29,258 bases of DNA, from NCBI GenBank assembly GCA_029548715.1, contig JAKPMW010000459.1, forward strand, positions 1-29,258. Direction: 5' to 3'. Source of the stretch: Spirochaetota bacterium (GTDB lineage Bacteria > Spirochaetota > JAGLSM01 > JAKPMW01). Shown here piece by piece: positions 1 to 7,009 of the stretch. The first letter of the stretch is position 1. Every line of letters starts with the position of its first letter. A program made the position numbers and the translations under genes. A model generated the notes under the pieces. It did not search any database and was not told where the DNA came from. It worked only from the letters and a program-made list of their open reading frames with translations.

Positions 1-47
1 GCCAACCCGCATACCGGTCTCACTCTGCGTAACTTACTGTCTTATGG

Positions 48-704
48 CTAGTTGATTTTTATAACCTGAATATCCTTGGGATACACACCCGCCATATTGG
101 CCGAGTTTGACAGCCGGGTCTCGCGGGCAGTGATGACATCCCCATTGGTCTGCCAGTCAAGGCGGACGGGATAAAAGACAAAGTCGCGGTAGGGCAGGTT
201 TTGAATGCGGGACTCGCGCGGGGCGATGACAGCAATATTGGTCCCCGTCCAGCTCCCGATCCGGATTTCGGCAAAGACATCGGTATTGTTTTCAAAACGA
301 ACACCACCACGCCCGGTCAAAAAGGAACGAACCACCTGCTTGACAGGCTGTGTGCCCACAACAACGGCCCGGGACCAGCAAAGCGGAATCAGCGAGGCAT
401 TGGTTCGATAGATGATGTAGTCCTCGATCTTGGCAGCCGTCAGCACAAAGGCGCCCGGGCTAGTCTTGAGGCCAAAATCACGAGCCTTGCCGGGCACACC
501 CCCCAGATACGTGTCAGGCGAGGGCAGTCCGCGGAAAAACACGAAGCGCTGTTCGAGATCGTTATCGATACGCAACAGGCTCTTTGCGTCGTTGACAAAC
601 GTCGGGTCGGGCATGCCTTTGCTGCAACTGGACACAATGGTGAGGGCCGCGCCGAGGACGAGCATGGCGAGGATGGGGACGGGATTGATTTTGGCCTGGA
701 TCAT
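48..704 (-). CDS. Lipoprotein of unknown function
   Basis: A protein of about 218 residues that I do not recognise. The first 27 residues form a lipoprotein signal: a short charged start, a hydrophobic stretch (about residues 9-24) and a lipobox-like VSSC with Cys27, so it is probably lipid-anchored in the envelope. The reading frame runs 60 bases further upstream, but the ATG at 704 is preferred because it places the signal peptide at the N-terminus and has a GGAG about nine bases upstream. The mature part looks globular, with no repeats or membrane segments. It is transcribed away from the toxin-antitoxin pair and its start is about 190 bases from the toxin start. The function is unknown. 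Confidence 0.7.
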   Translation of the reverse strand: MIQAKINPVPILAMLVLGAALTIVSSCSKGMPDPTFVNDAKSLLRIDNDLEQRFVFFRGLPSPDTYLGGVPGKARDFGLKTSPGAFVLTAAKIEDYIIYRTNASLIPLCWSRAVVVGTQPVKQVVRSFLTGRGGVRFENNTDVFAEIRIGSWTGTNIAVIAPRESRIQNLPYRDFVFYPVRLDWQTNGDVITARETRLSNSANMAGVYPKDIQVIKIN

Positions 705-815
705 TCGAATACACTCCGTATCTTGGTCTTGCGGAAATATACTGCCCGGGGCAGCAGGGCGCACTATCAGGGAAAGACACCGGAAAACGCACAGGTTTCA
801 TGGATGTATGATGGC

Positions 816-846
816 ACTCCGGCCAATGGCCCCCTTGCGGGAGTAC
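816..846 (+). repeat. Short hairpin repeat, copy 1
   Basis: This is the first of three related units of about 31-34 bases. Each has an outer arm starting ACTC, a GGCC-AATG-GCC near-palindrome, and a CCCC-TT(G/T)C-GGG(G) hairpin; copies 1 and 2 close with GAGTA. This copy lies just upstream of the toxin promoter. The other copies are at 1454-1487 and 1518-1548 in the same orientation. Confidence 0.7.
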
Positions 847-860
847 TACGATCCAATGTA

Positions 861-889
861 TTGACAATCGGCACACAGCAGACGATACT
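861..889 (+). promoter_or_regulatory. Promoter of the brnT-like toxin gene
   Basis: A perfect -35 hexamer TTGACA (861-866) is followed by a 17-base spacer and a -10-like GATACT (884-889). Standard promoter geometry puts the transcription start at about 896, which is the A of the toxin ATG. No Shine-Dalgarno sequence is visible before that ATG, so the toxin message may be leaderless. Confidence 0.65.
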
Positions 890-895
890 GTCTCT

Positions 896-1186
896 ATGCA
901 GCAGTTCGACTGGGATGACGGAAAAAACCGGCGGCTCGCGACCGAACGGGGCATGACGTTTGAACGGATCGTGATCGCCATCGAATCCGGCGCCGTCCTT
1001 GATGTTCTTGAGCATCCCAACCAGGCAAACCATGCCGGACAATACCTGTACGTGCTCGACATCGAAGGCCAGGCATGGGTCGTCCCATGGGAAGATCGCG
1101 GTGAGTTGCGCCACCTTGTCACGGCTTTTCCCAGCCGCAGATACACTGCCCGCTACCTGGAGGACAACGATGAGCCACTCTCTTGA
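896..1186 (+). CDS. BrnT/DUF497-family toxin
   Basis: A protein of 96 residues that fits the BrnT family, small RNase-fold toxins of type II toxin-antitoxin systems that cut RNA and stop translation. The N-terminal FDWDDGKNRRLATERGMTF matches the family pattern of an aromatic-Asp-Trp start, then a basic helix, then a conserved Phe before the next helix. The length is typical (about 90 residues). The downstream gene overlaps by 17 bases and looks like a ribbon-helix-helix antitoxin, which strongly supports a toxin-antitoxin pair. A promoter ends at the start codon, so translation probably starts without a leader. Autorepression by the toxin-antitoxin complex is usual for the family and is inferred here. 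Activity is not shown by sequence alone. Confidence 0.82.
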   Translation: MQQFDWDDGKNRRLATERGMTFERIVIAIESGAVLDVLEHPNQANHAGQYLYVLDIEGQAWVVPWEDRGELRHLVTAFPSRRYTARYLEDNDEPLS

Positions 1187-1445
1187 CGATCACGAACGCG
1201 ACCTGATGGCTTCCGTCGAGGCGGGCGAATGGACGTCTGTCAACGAGCTTTCCAGTGCCAGACGCGAGGCACAGGCTCTTGCACGAAACACCCTGCGCAA
1301 GGATACCCGGATGAATATCCGCATTTCAAGTCGCGATCTGGCAGCGCTCCGGGCCAGGGCCCTGGCCGAAGGCCTCCCCTACCAGGCCCTCGTCACAAGC
1401 ATTTTGCACAAATACCTGTCCGGGGCGCTGGCCGAAAAGAAGTAG
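1170..1445 (+). CDS. CopG/BrnA-like RHH antitoxin
   Basis: A protein of 91 residues starting inside the end of the toxin gene. The first half is charged and probably flexible, as expected for an antitoxin region that wraps the toxin. The second half contains RMNIRISSRDLAALRARA and then LPYQALVTSILHKYLSG, the strand-helix-helix layout of a CopG-type ribbon-helix-helix DNA-binding domain. The ATG at 1170 is chosen because it gives a normal-length antitoxin and places it inside the toxin end; the longer frame from 999 would add a segment that is only toxin read out of frame. The likely role is to neutralise the toxin and repress the shared promoter. Repeat copies 2 and 3 follow directly. Confidence 0.8.
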   Translation: MSHSLDDHERDLMASVEAGEWTSVNELSSARREAQALARNTLRKDTRMNIRISSRDLAALRARALAEGLPYQALVTSILHKYLSGALAEKK

Positions 1446-1453
1446 GCACGAAC

Positions 1454-1487
1454 ACTCTGGCCAATGGCCCCCTTTCGGGGGGAGTAT
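1454..1487 (+). repeat. Short hairpin repeat, copy 2
   Basis: The second copy of the unit also found at 816-846 and 1518-1548. ACTC and GAGT form the outer arms around GGCC-AATG-GCC and a C-run/TTTC/G-run hairpin. It begins nine bases after the antitoxin stop codon, so in RNA it could also act as a stem-loop at the end of the toxin-antitoxin transcript. No clear T-run follows. Confidence 0.7.
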
Positions 1488-1523
1488 CCATGATGGTTTT
1501 GCAATAGTATGGTGGATACTCCC
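1480..1523. repeat. 11-bp inverted repeat joining repeat copies 2 and 3
   Basis: GGGAGTATCCA (1480-1490) and TGGATACTCCC (1513-1523) are perfect inverted copies separated by 22 bases. The arms are the end of repeat copy 2 and the start of copy 3, so the two units are joined by a large cruciform-capable hairpin. Confidence 0.75.
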
Positions 1524-1548
1524 GGCCTCATGGCCCCCTTGCGGGGAT
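1518..1548 (+). repeat. Short hairpin repeat, copy 3 (diverged end)
   Basis: The third copy of the hairpin unit, with ACTCC, GGCC-TCAT-GGCC and CCCC-TTGC-GGGG. Its closing GAGTA is replaced by GATTC. It lies in the gap between the antitoxin stop and the convergent flavodiiron gene stop. Confidence 0.65.
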
Positions 1549-1588
1549 TCGCATCACACAATCATAAAAACCGTAACAAGCTGCGTGA

Positions 1589-2797
1589 TTAGCCGCCGGT
1601 CTTGACCTTTTGGGCGAATTCCTTCCCAAAAGCGAAGCCGTCGGCCACAAAGGCGTCGCCGTGGCCACCGCGGAACTCGCGGGTTCCGACGACGTTCCAC
1701 TTGAGGCCTTCGGCCAGGGCGGCAAATTCCTTTTGCGCCCCGCCAGACCAGAGCCGGCTCCCGAAGATTCCCGTCAGCCGGTTGCGGATCTTTTTGCGTT
1801 CGATCATGTCCAGTTGGTGCACCATGGTGGGGAAGAGCCCCGATTCGTAGGTCGGTGCGCCGATCAGCACCCCGCGATACCTGAGGACGGACGGCAGGAT
1901 GTAACTGGAATGCGTCCGGGCCACGTCGAAGATCCGCACCGGCACGCCTTCGGCCGCGATCCCCTGGCTGACCGCGTTCATATAGCGTTCAGTATTGCCG
2001 TACATCGAGGCGTACAACAGCGTCACACCGACTTCGGCAGCAGTGCCATGCAAGCCCGCCCATTGTTGGTACAAGCGCACGATTTCGAGGGGATCCTTGC
2101 GCCAGACAAGCCCGTGCGAGGGGGCGATCATCCTGAGCGGGAGTCCAAGCCCGAGCAGCCGCTCCACGCTCTTGGTCACCACCGGACTGAAGAGGGACAC
2201 GATATTGGCATAATAGCGCAGGGCCTCTTCGCGGTAAAAATCGAGATGCTCGCAGGTGTCGTCATAGATGGCGCCCGGCAGGGCCCCATAGCCGCCAAAG
2301 GCATCGCAACTGAAGAGGATGCCCTCCTTGGGGTCCCAGGTCATGATGGTATCCGGCCAGTGCAACAGCGGGGTGCTGTAAAACACCAGCTTGCGCGAGC
2401 CGATATCCAGCTCCTCACCATCCGTAACCACATCCACCCTGTCACCGAGACCGTAAAAGTCTTCGAGTATCTCTTTGGCCTTGGCGCTGGCCTTGATGCG
2501 GGCCTGGGGCGAGAGGCGACAGAGGATGGGCAGGGCCCCGGTATGATCCGGCTCGGTATGGTTGATGATGATGTAGTCGATCGACCCGACATCAAACACC
2601 TCGTTGACCCGCTCGATAAACTCGTCGGTCTTGAAGGCCTTGGCGAGATCAACAAGGACGTGCTTGCTGTCCTTGATGGCGTACGAATTATAGGAGACTC
2701 CCTCGCGCTGGATCGGCCACATTCCCTCGAAGAGGTCGGTCGTCCGGTCGTTGACGCCAATCCAGTGGATTCCCGGGGCCATTTCGATTGAAAGCAT
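1589..2797 (-). CDS. Flavodiiron protein (FprA-type A-type flavoprotein)
   Basis: A cytoplasmic flavodiiron protein of 402 residues, the family that reduces oxygen to water or nitric oxide to nitrous oxide and protects anaerobes. The N-terminal metallo-beta-lactamase-like domain (about 1-250) keeps the full set of diiron ligands: His80, Glu82, Asp84 and His85 in NHTEPDHTG, His146 in LLHWPD, Asp165 in SCDAFGG and His228 in PSHGL. The C-terminal flavodoxin domain (about 255-400) has the FMN phosphate loop YASMYGNTE. There is no C-terminal rubredoxin or flavin reductase domain and no rubredoxin gene in the window, so the electron donor is encoded elsewhere. The ATG at 2797 has GGAG seven bases upstream. 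Whether oxygen or NO is preferred cannot be read from the sequence. Confidence 0.95.
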   Translation of the reverse strand: MLSIEMAPGIHWIGVNDRTTDLFEGMWPIQREGVSYNSYAIKDSKHVLVDLAKAFKTDEFIERVNEVFDVGSIDYIIINHTEPDHTGALPILCRLSPQARIKASAKAKEILEDFYGLGDRVDVVTDGEELDIGSRKLVFYSTPLLHWPDTIMTWDPKEGILFSCDAFGGYGALPGAIYDDTCEHLDFYREEALRYYANIVSLFSPVVTKSVERLLGLGLPLRMIAPSHGLVWRKDPLEIVRLYQQWAGLHGTAAEVGVTLLYASMYGNTERYMNAVSQGIAAEGVPVRIFDVARTHSSYILPSVLRYRGVLIGAPTYESGLFPTMVHQLDMIERKKIRNRLTGIFGSRLWSGGAQKEFAALAEGLKWNVVGTREFRGGHGDAFVADGFAFGKEFAQKVKTGG

Positions 2798-2921
2798 CGC
2801 ATCACTCCATCAGTCTTTTTTTGGGGAACCGCGTCCAGCCACTGCCAGCCGCCTAAAACCCGGTCGGAGACTGTTCCCAATACTGTATTCCACTCAAGAG
2901 GCAGCGCACACTCCGCCGGCC

Positions 2922-3785
2922 TCAGGCAAACACGATCGTTTTATTGCAATACCGGATCACCCGCCGCTCGGCATGGGCCAGGATCGCGTGATAGAGGGCC
3001 TGTCGCTCAAGGGACTTGCCCTTGCGCTTGAGGGTTTCGACATCATCCCGGTGGCTGACCCGCTCGACCACCTGCTCGATGATCGGGCCCTCATCCAGTT
3101 GCTCGGTCACATAGTGCGCTGTCGCCCCGATGACCTTGACACCGCGCTCCCAGGCCTGCCGGTACGGGTCGGCTCCGGCAAACGACGGGAGAAAGCTGTG
3201 GTGGATATTGATGATCTCCCGCCCGTAGCGGGTGATGAAATCCCCGCTGACGATCTGCATATACCTGGCCAGCACCAGAAAATCGGTCTGCCCCTGCGCC
3301 AGCTCGAGCAGCCTGGCCTCGGCCTGCGGTTTGGTATCCTTTGTCACCGGCACGTGGTAAAACGGAATCCCGTAGGACTCGACGACCGGTGCCAGGTCGG
3401 GATGATTGCCGGCCACAAAGGGAATGGAAACGGGGAGTTCACCCGCACGCTGGCGGTACAAAAGCTCAACCAGGCAATGATCCGCCCTGGAGACAAGGAC
3501 CCCCATGGCCGGCTTGGTGTGCGCATCATAGACCCGTACACTCCCCGGCCGGGCGGAGCCGCCCCCGATAACGGCCGTCAGGCCCGCCTCAAGCGAAGAA
3601 AAGTTGTGCCGGGTCCCGTCAAAGCTGAAAGCCAGGCGCATGAAAAACTGCCCGTCCACCCCGGCGTACTCGTCGGCCTGGACAATATTGGCATCGACAG
3701 CCGCCAGCCAGCCAGACGCGGCCGCAATAATTCCCCTCCGGTCTGCACACTCGACAAGCGCAAGCGCCAGTGATTCCGTTTTCAT
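2922..3785 (-). CDS. purU: Formyltetrahydrofolate deformylase PurU
   Basis: A protein of 287 residues that hydrolyses 10-formyltetrahydrofolate to formate and tetrahydrofolate, supplying formate for purine synthesis and balancing one-carbon pools. Residues 1-85 form the N-terminal ACT regulatory domain (LVECADRRGIIAAASGWLA is its first strand and helix). The C-terminal formyl-transferase-like domain follows, with PVSIPFVAGNHPDL and the catalytic Asn193 and His195 in INIHHSFLPSFAGADPY and Asp231 in QLDEGPIIEQ. Length and order are standard for PurU; the ACT domain separates it from PurN. It lies upstream of the flavodiiron gene on the same strand, 124 bases apart, so the link is loose. The region upstream of the start is AT-rich and shared with the divergent nucleotidyltransferase gene. 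Confidence 0.95.
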   Translation of the reverse strand: MKTESLALALVECADRRGIIAAASGWLAAVDANIVQADEYAGVDGQFFMRLAFSFDGTRHNFSSLEAGLTAVIGGGSARPGSVRVYDAHTKPAMGVLVSRADHCLVELLYRQRAGELPVSIPFVAGNHPDLAPVVESYGIPFYHVPVTKDTKPQAEARLLELAQGQTDFLVLARYMQIVSGDFITRYGREIINIHHSFLPSFAGADPYRQAWERGVKVIGATAHYVTEQLDEGPIIEQVVERVSHRDDVETLKRKGKSLERQALYHAILAHAERRVIRYCNKTIVFA

Positions 3786-3887
3786 CTGCCAAAGATACGC
3801 ATTTTTCTTTTAGCCCGCACTCCCTCCATGATATATTTGAGATATATTACGTATTTGAAAACCGGACACCGTACACAAGAAGGCATC

Positions 3888-5327
3888 GTGGGACTTTTCG
3901 GCTTTATCAGGAGACGCCGTACAGGCGGGGTTACAAAAAACAGTACAGCCGCTTCTTCTCTTGAGCGCTACCTCACCAGGGAACCGCGCCGGATCCCCCG
4001 TACCGAGCACCGGATCAACCGGGCTTCCATCAGCCGAAAGGCTCTCAAGGTCGTCGAGGATCTGCAACGGGCCGGCCATACCGCCTACCTTGTCGGGGGC
4101 TGCGTCCGGGACCTTTTGATCGGGCGCAAGCCCAAGGATTTCGATGTCGTGACGGATGCCACGCCCCAGCGCATCAAGGACGTGTTCAGGTTTGCCCGGA
4201 TCATCGGGCGCCGTTTCCGTATTGTGCATGTCCCCTTCGGGACAGAAATCATCGAAACCGCCACCTTTCGCGCCCTCCCTCCCGAGGGCGGCTCTGAAGA
4301 GGTCCTCCTCCGGGACAACGTCTACGGCAGCGAGCGCGAGGATGCGGTCCGGCGTGACATCTCCATCAACGCCCTGTTTTACGACCCTGTCAGCGAGATC
4401 ATCATCGACTACGTGGACGGATACCGGGACATCAAGCACCGGATCGTGCGCATGATCCGCGACCCGCACCAGTCCTACACCGAAGACCCAGTCCGGATGA
4501 TCCGGGCCCTCAAGTATCGTGCAACCACCGGTTTCGAGATCGAAGCCTCAAGCTACCAACCGATCACCGAGCTGGCCGGCCTGATCAGCGAGTGCTCAAC
4601 CGCCAGGGTCATGGAAGAGATATACAAGATCCTGCGCTCGGGGGCCGCCCGCGCCACCATGGAAGCCCTCTACCGCTCGGGACTGCTCACCCACCTGGCA
4701 CCCGAGGTCGCGGCCCATATCGATGCAGGCGCACATGATCTGGCGCGCAGTCCGCTTGGAGAGAGACTGGCCGCACTTGACAGACTGACAACGAGCGGCA
4801 GGATCTGGACCAACGGGGTTTTGCTGGCCGTCCTGTTTGCCGACATCATCCCGACCGTCCAGGCCGGCAGCGGAAAAAGCACGCTTTCAGATGACCGGCT
4901 GAGCCACGACGCTGCGGCCATCCTCGATCCGATTTCACGCCGGATGAATTTTTCGCGCCTCAACAAGGACCAGCTCGTCCGGATCCTGACAACCCAGCGC
5001 AAATTTGCCAACCCCGCCAAAAAGCCTCCCCAGGCCCTGCAGGCCCTCTGTCGCAAGGACTATTTCAGGGATGCACTGGATTTTTTCGAAATCGCCTGCC
5101 TGGCCAGCGGAATCAGCCCGGATGATGCTGCAATCTGGCGCGAAGTCGCTTTCAGCCTGCCCAAACCGGCTGTCCAGCGCACCGGGGTCCGCGTCCGGCG
5201 CAAGGGCGAACGCCAGCCGCCGCCGGCCGAGCAGACTGTTGCCCGCCCGGAAGTCGTCGCGCCCGCTGCCAAAAAAAAGCGCCGCCGGGGGCCGCGCCGA
5301 AAACCACGCACCGACACAGGGGAATAA
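3888..5327 (+). CDS. pcnB: Poly(A) polymerase / tRNA nucleotidyltransferase family (PcnB type)
   Basis: A class II nucleotidyltransferase that adds nucleotides to RNA 3' ends. The head domain has LVGGCVRDLLIG and DFDVVTD, whose two Asp residues (about 84 and 86) bind the catalytic metal. GRRFRIVHV matches the signature that separates bacterial poly(A) polymerases from CCA-adding enzymes, so PcnB is preferred; some phyla use close relatives as CCA enzymes, so that alternative stays open. RNA-binding helical domains follow, ending in a basic tail (KKKRRRGPRRKPR) typical of PcnB. The frame extends upstream to an ATG at 3828, but the GTG at 3888 has AAGAAGG just before it and the ATG has no ribosome site. 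The protein is then 479 residues. Confidence 0.88.
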   Translation: MGLFGFIRRRRTGGVTKNSTAASSLERYLTREPRRIPRTEHRINRASISRKALKVVEDLQRAGHTAYLVGGCVRDLLIGRKPKDFDVVTDATPQRIKDVFRFARIIGRRFRIVHVPFGTEIIETATFRALPPEGGSEEVLLRDNVYGSEREDAVRRDISINALFYDPVSEIIIDYVDGYRDIKHRIVRMIRDPHQSYTEDPVRMIRALKYRATTGFEIEASSYQPITELAGLISECSTARVMEEIYKILRSGAARATMEALYRSGLLTHLAPEVAAHIDAGAHDLARSPLGERLAALDRLTTSGRIWTNGVLLAVLFADIIPTVQAGSGKSTLSDDRLSHDAAAILDPISRRMNFSRLNKDQLVRILTTQRKFANPAKKPPQALQALCRKDYFRDALDFFEIACLASGISPDDAAIWREVAFSLPKPAVQRTGVRVRRKGERQPPPAEQTVARPEVVAPAAKKKRRRGPRRKPRTDTGE

Positions 5328-5433
5328 TCCCCCGCCGGGTGCGAGTCCCGAATCACAAGCCATCTCACGGCACGAATTCGCCTCACGACGCAGGGATCTG
5401 CTGTTCTTTGAGGCAGAGTACTAACTGACCTGA

Positions 5434-6480
5434 TTAGTCTGTCCTGTCGGTTTGCAAACCATCAAGAAAAGCCCGCACTTCATCCGGGGAGCAATCAACC
5501 AGTTCGGCAATCTCCTCGGGCTGCATCCCCTGATCCTGCAGTTTTACGACGATCTTCCGCAGCGCTTCCCGCCTGCCTATCTGCCTGCCCTCCTCGCGGC
5601 CCAATTGCAGGCCCTCTTGCCTGCCCTTTTCAAGGCCATCCTCGCGCAGATAGTCCATCCATGCCATCTTGTCAGCATGTGCCATGATCCGCCGGTACGT
5701 CAAATGCCGGAGATCCTCATCAGCCAAAAAATCCAGAAATTTCTGGTGCGCCAGTTCAATCTCCGGATCGCTTTCGACAGCCGCCCGCAAATCATCCGTC
5801 ATATCACCCTCCCGTCCCCGGCCCTCATCCCGAAAAAACACAAGCCAGCGCTCAAGCTGACTGATAGCGATATTTTTTGCGATCAGCCTGGGCAACTCGA
5901 GCATATGGATCGAAAGCAGGCCGGCAAAGAGTTGTCCGCTATCGCGCTCTCCCTTGATTGTAAAACATTCATGCCACCCTGTCCACCCGGGACGCGGGGT
6001 TCGCAGCACAAAATCGAGTACATTGATGCAGACAACCGGACGCAATGCCCCATACTCCCCCTTTTTGGTCAATTGCCCCGCATAGGTTGCGGCCCAATAG
6101 TACAGCGTCCTGCCGACGAAGTCCCTTTGCGAGGCAGACTGCATTTCGATGTTGAAGATTCGCCCGCTTCCGTCACGCGCCCGGACATCCACAACGGACC
6201 ACGTATCTCCGGCAAACTGGCTCACATTAAACGGGTCCCTGATTTCCACCTCCAGCACCGGTGCATCGGCTCCGTCCCCCAAAACGGCATTGATGAATGA
6301 AAGAAGAACCGGTTCACTCCCGATATTTCCGAAGAGGTATTTGAAAAACACATCCGAAGTCGCATAAATGACTGCATCTCCTGTTTCCGCACAGGACAAA
6401 TTCCAGTCGGGGAATCGCCGAAACCACACTTCATCGTCAGAGGCGGGATGCCCCCGCATCCCCGGAGTATACAGATCCAT
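5434..6480 (-). CDS. Rpn/PD-(D/E)XK nuclease family transposase-like protein
   Basis: A protein of about 348 residues of the Rpn (recombination-promoting nuclease)/PDDEXK_2 family. The N-terminal nuclease fold starts with the family opening TSDVFFKYLFGN and FINAVLG, then the catalytic strand pair with Asp in VVDVRARD and Glu-x-Gln in RIFNIEMQ, then RTLYYWAATYAGQL. The C-terminal part has charged Gly-Arg repeats (GLEKGRQEGLQLGREEGRQ) and ends in a short helical segment, IAELVDCSPDEVRAFLDG. Family members are often multi-copy and found in accessory DNA; E. coli RpnA has been linked to RecA-independent recombination. The ATG at 6480 is chosen over upstream ones because GGAG lies six bases before it. 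No terminal inverted repeats were seen, so mobility is not shown. Confidence 0.88.
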   Translation of the reverse strand: MDLYTPGMRGHPASDDEVWFRRFPDWNLSCAETGDAVIYATSDVFFKYLFGNIGSEPVLLSFINAVLGDGADAPVLEVEIRDPFNVSQFAGDTWSVVDVRARDGSGRIFNIEMQSASQRDFVGRTLYYWAATYAGQLTKKGEYGALRPVVCINVLDFVLRTPRPGWTGWHECFTIKGERDSGQLFAGLLSIHMLELPRLIAKNIAISQLERWLVFFRDEGRGREGDMTDDLRAAVESDPEIELAHQKFLDFLADEDLRHLTYRRIMAHADKMAWMDYLREDGLEKGRQEGLQLGREEGRQIGRREALRKIVVKLQDQGMQPEEIAELVDCSPDEVRAFLDGLQTDRTD

Positions 6481-6607
6481 TGTCATCTCCTGCGAGCCCT
6501 GGCATGTCTCGGCCCTGCACTTCTCTACACGCCTGGCCCCCGCAAGAAATTTCATTGTCCCGTATTTTTTCATCAGACTGGATGCCGGATTCATACCGCC
6601 TGAAAAT

Positions 6608-7009
6608 TCAGCGCACGACCATCCGGCTGACTTCGGTCCCGTCGGGCATGACGATCATGTTTTTGAGGTCGGCAACGGCGGTTTTCCCGTCGGCAATGTA
6701 GACATAATGCCAGGCACCGCTTTTAAGCCAGATCCGGTACACCCAATACTCCCGCGCAGGGTCCCACGCCATCTCGTGCATCCGCCCGGACCCGTGGCCC
6801 GGCCATGTCCAGTCGTTGAATTCTCCGGCAAGGTGGATTGACTGCACGGCAAAAAACGGTCGGTAGACAAATTCAACAAGGCGTTGCTCGCCGGCCGAGG
6901 CCACAACACGCCAGGGCAGCTCAACGTCGCTCACGTCCCGGATAAAGGAGGAACATGAGACGAGAACCAGGCCAAGCAGGGGCACACAGGCGCGCAGCAG
7001 CGGCGTCAT
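6608..7009 (-). CDS. Lipoprotein with CBM48/AMPK-type glycogen-binding-like domain
   Basis: A protein of about 133 residues. The start at 7009 gives a lipoprotein signal peptide (MTPLLRACVPLLGLVLVSC) with a lipobox Cys near residue 19. The rest resembles an E-set carbohydrate-binding domain: VEFVYRPFFAVQSIHLAG, GEFNDW, then YWVYRIWLKSGAWHYVYIADG and a closing strand after a PDGT turn. The GEFNDW and Y-x-Y-x-x-DG patterns are hallmarks of CBM48/AMPK-beta glycogen-binding domains, here apparently used outside the cytoplasm. The start codon overlaps the stop of the upstream gene (ATGA), so translation is coupled. The ligand is unknown. Confidence 0.78.
   Translation of the reverse strand: MTPLLRACVPLLGLVLVSCSSFIRDVSDVELPWRVVASAGEQRLVEFVYRPFFAVQSIHLAGEFNDWTWPGHGSGRMHEMAWDPAREYWVYRIWLKSGAWHYVYIADGKTAVADLKNMIVMPDGTEVSRMVVR

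Noticed and set aside
1610..2791. Plus-strand open frame (393 codons) opposite the flavodiiron gene
   Set aside because: It mirrors a gene whose diiron and FMN motifs are complete, and has no ribosome site or recognisable domain.
5328..5424. Possible coding tail after pcnB reading SRHEFASRRRDLLFFEAEY in another frame
   Set aside because: It looks gene-like for a short stretch but has no start, is out of frame with pcnB and cannot be tied to a family, so a frameshifted extension is not supported.
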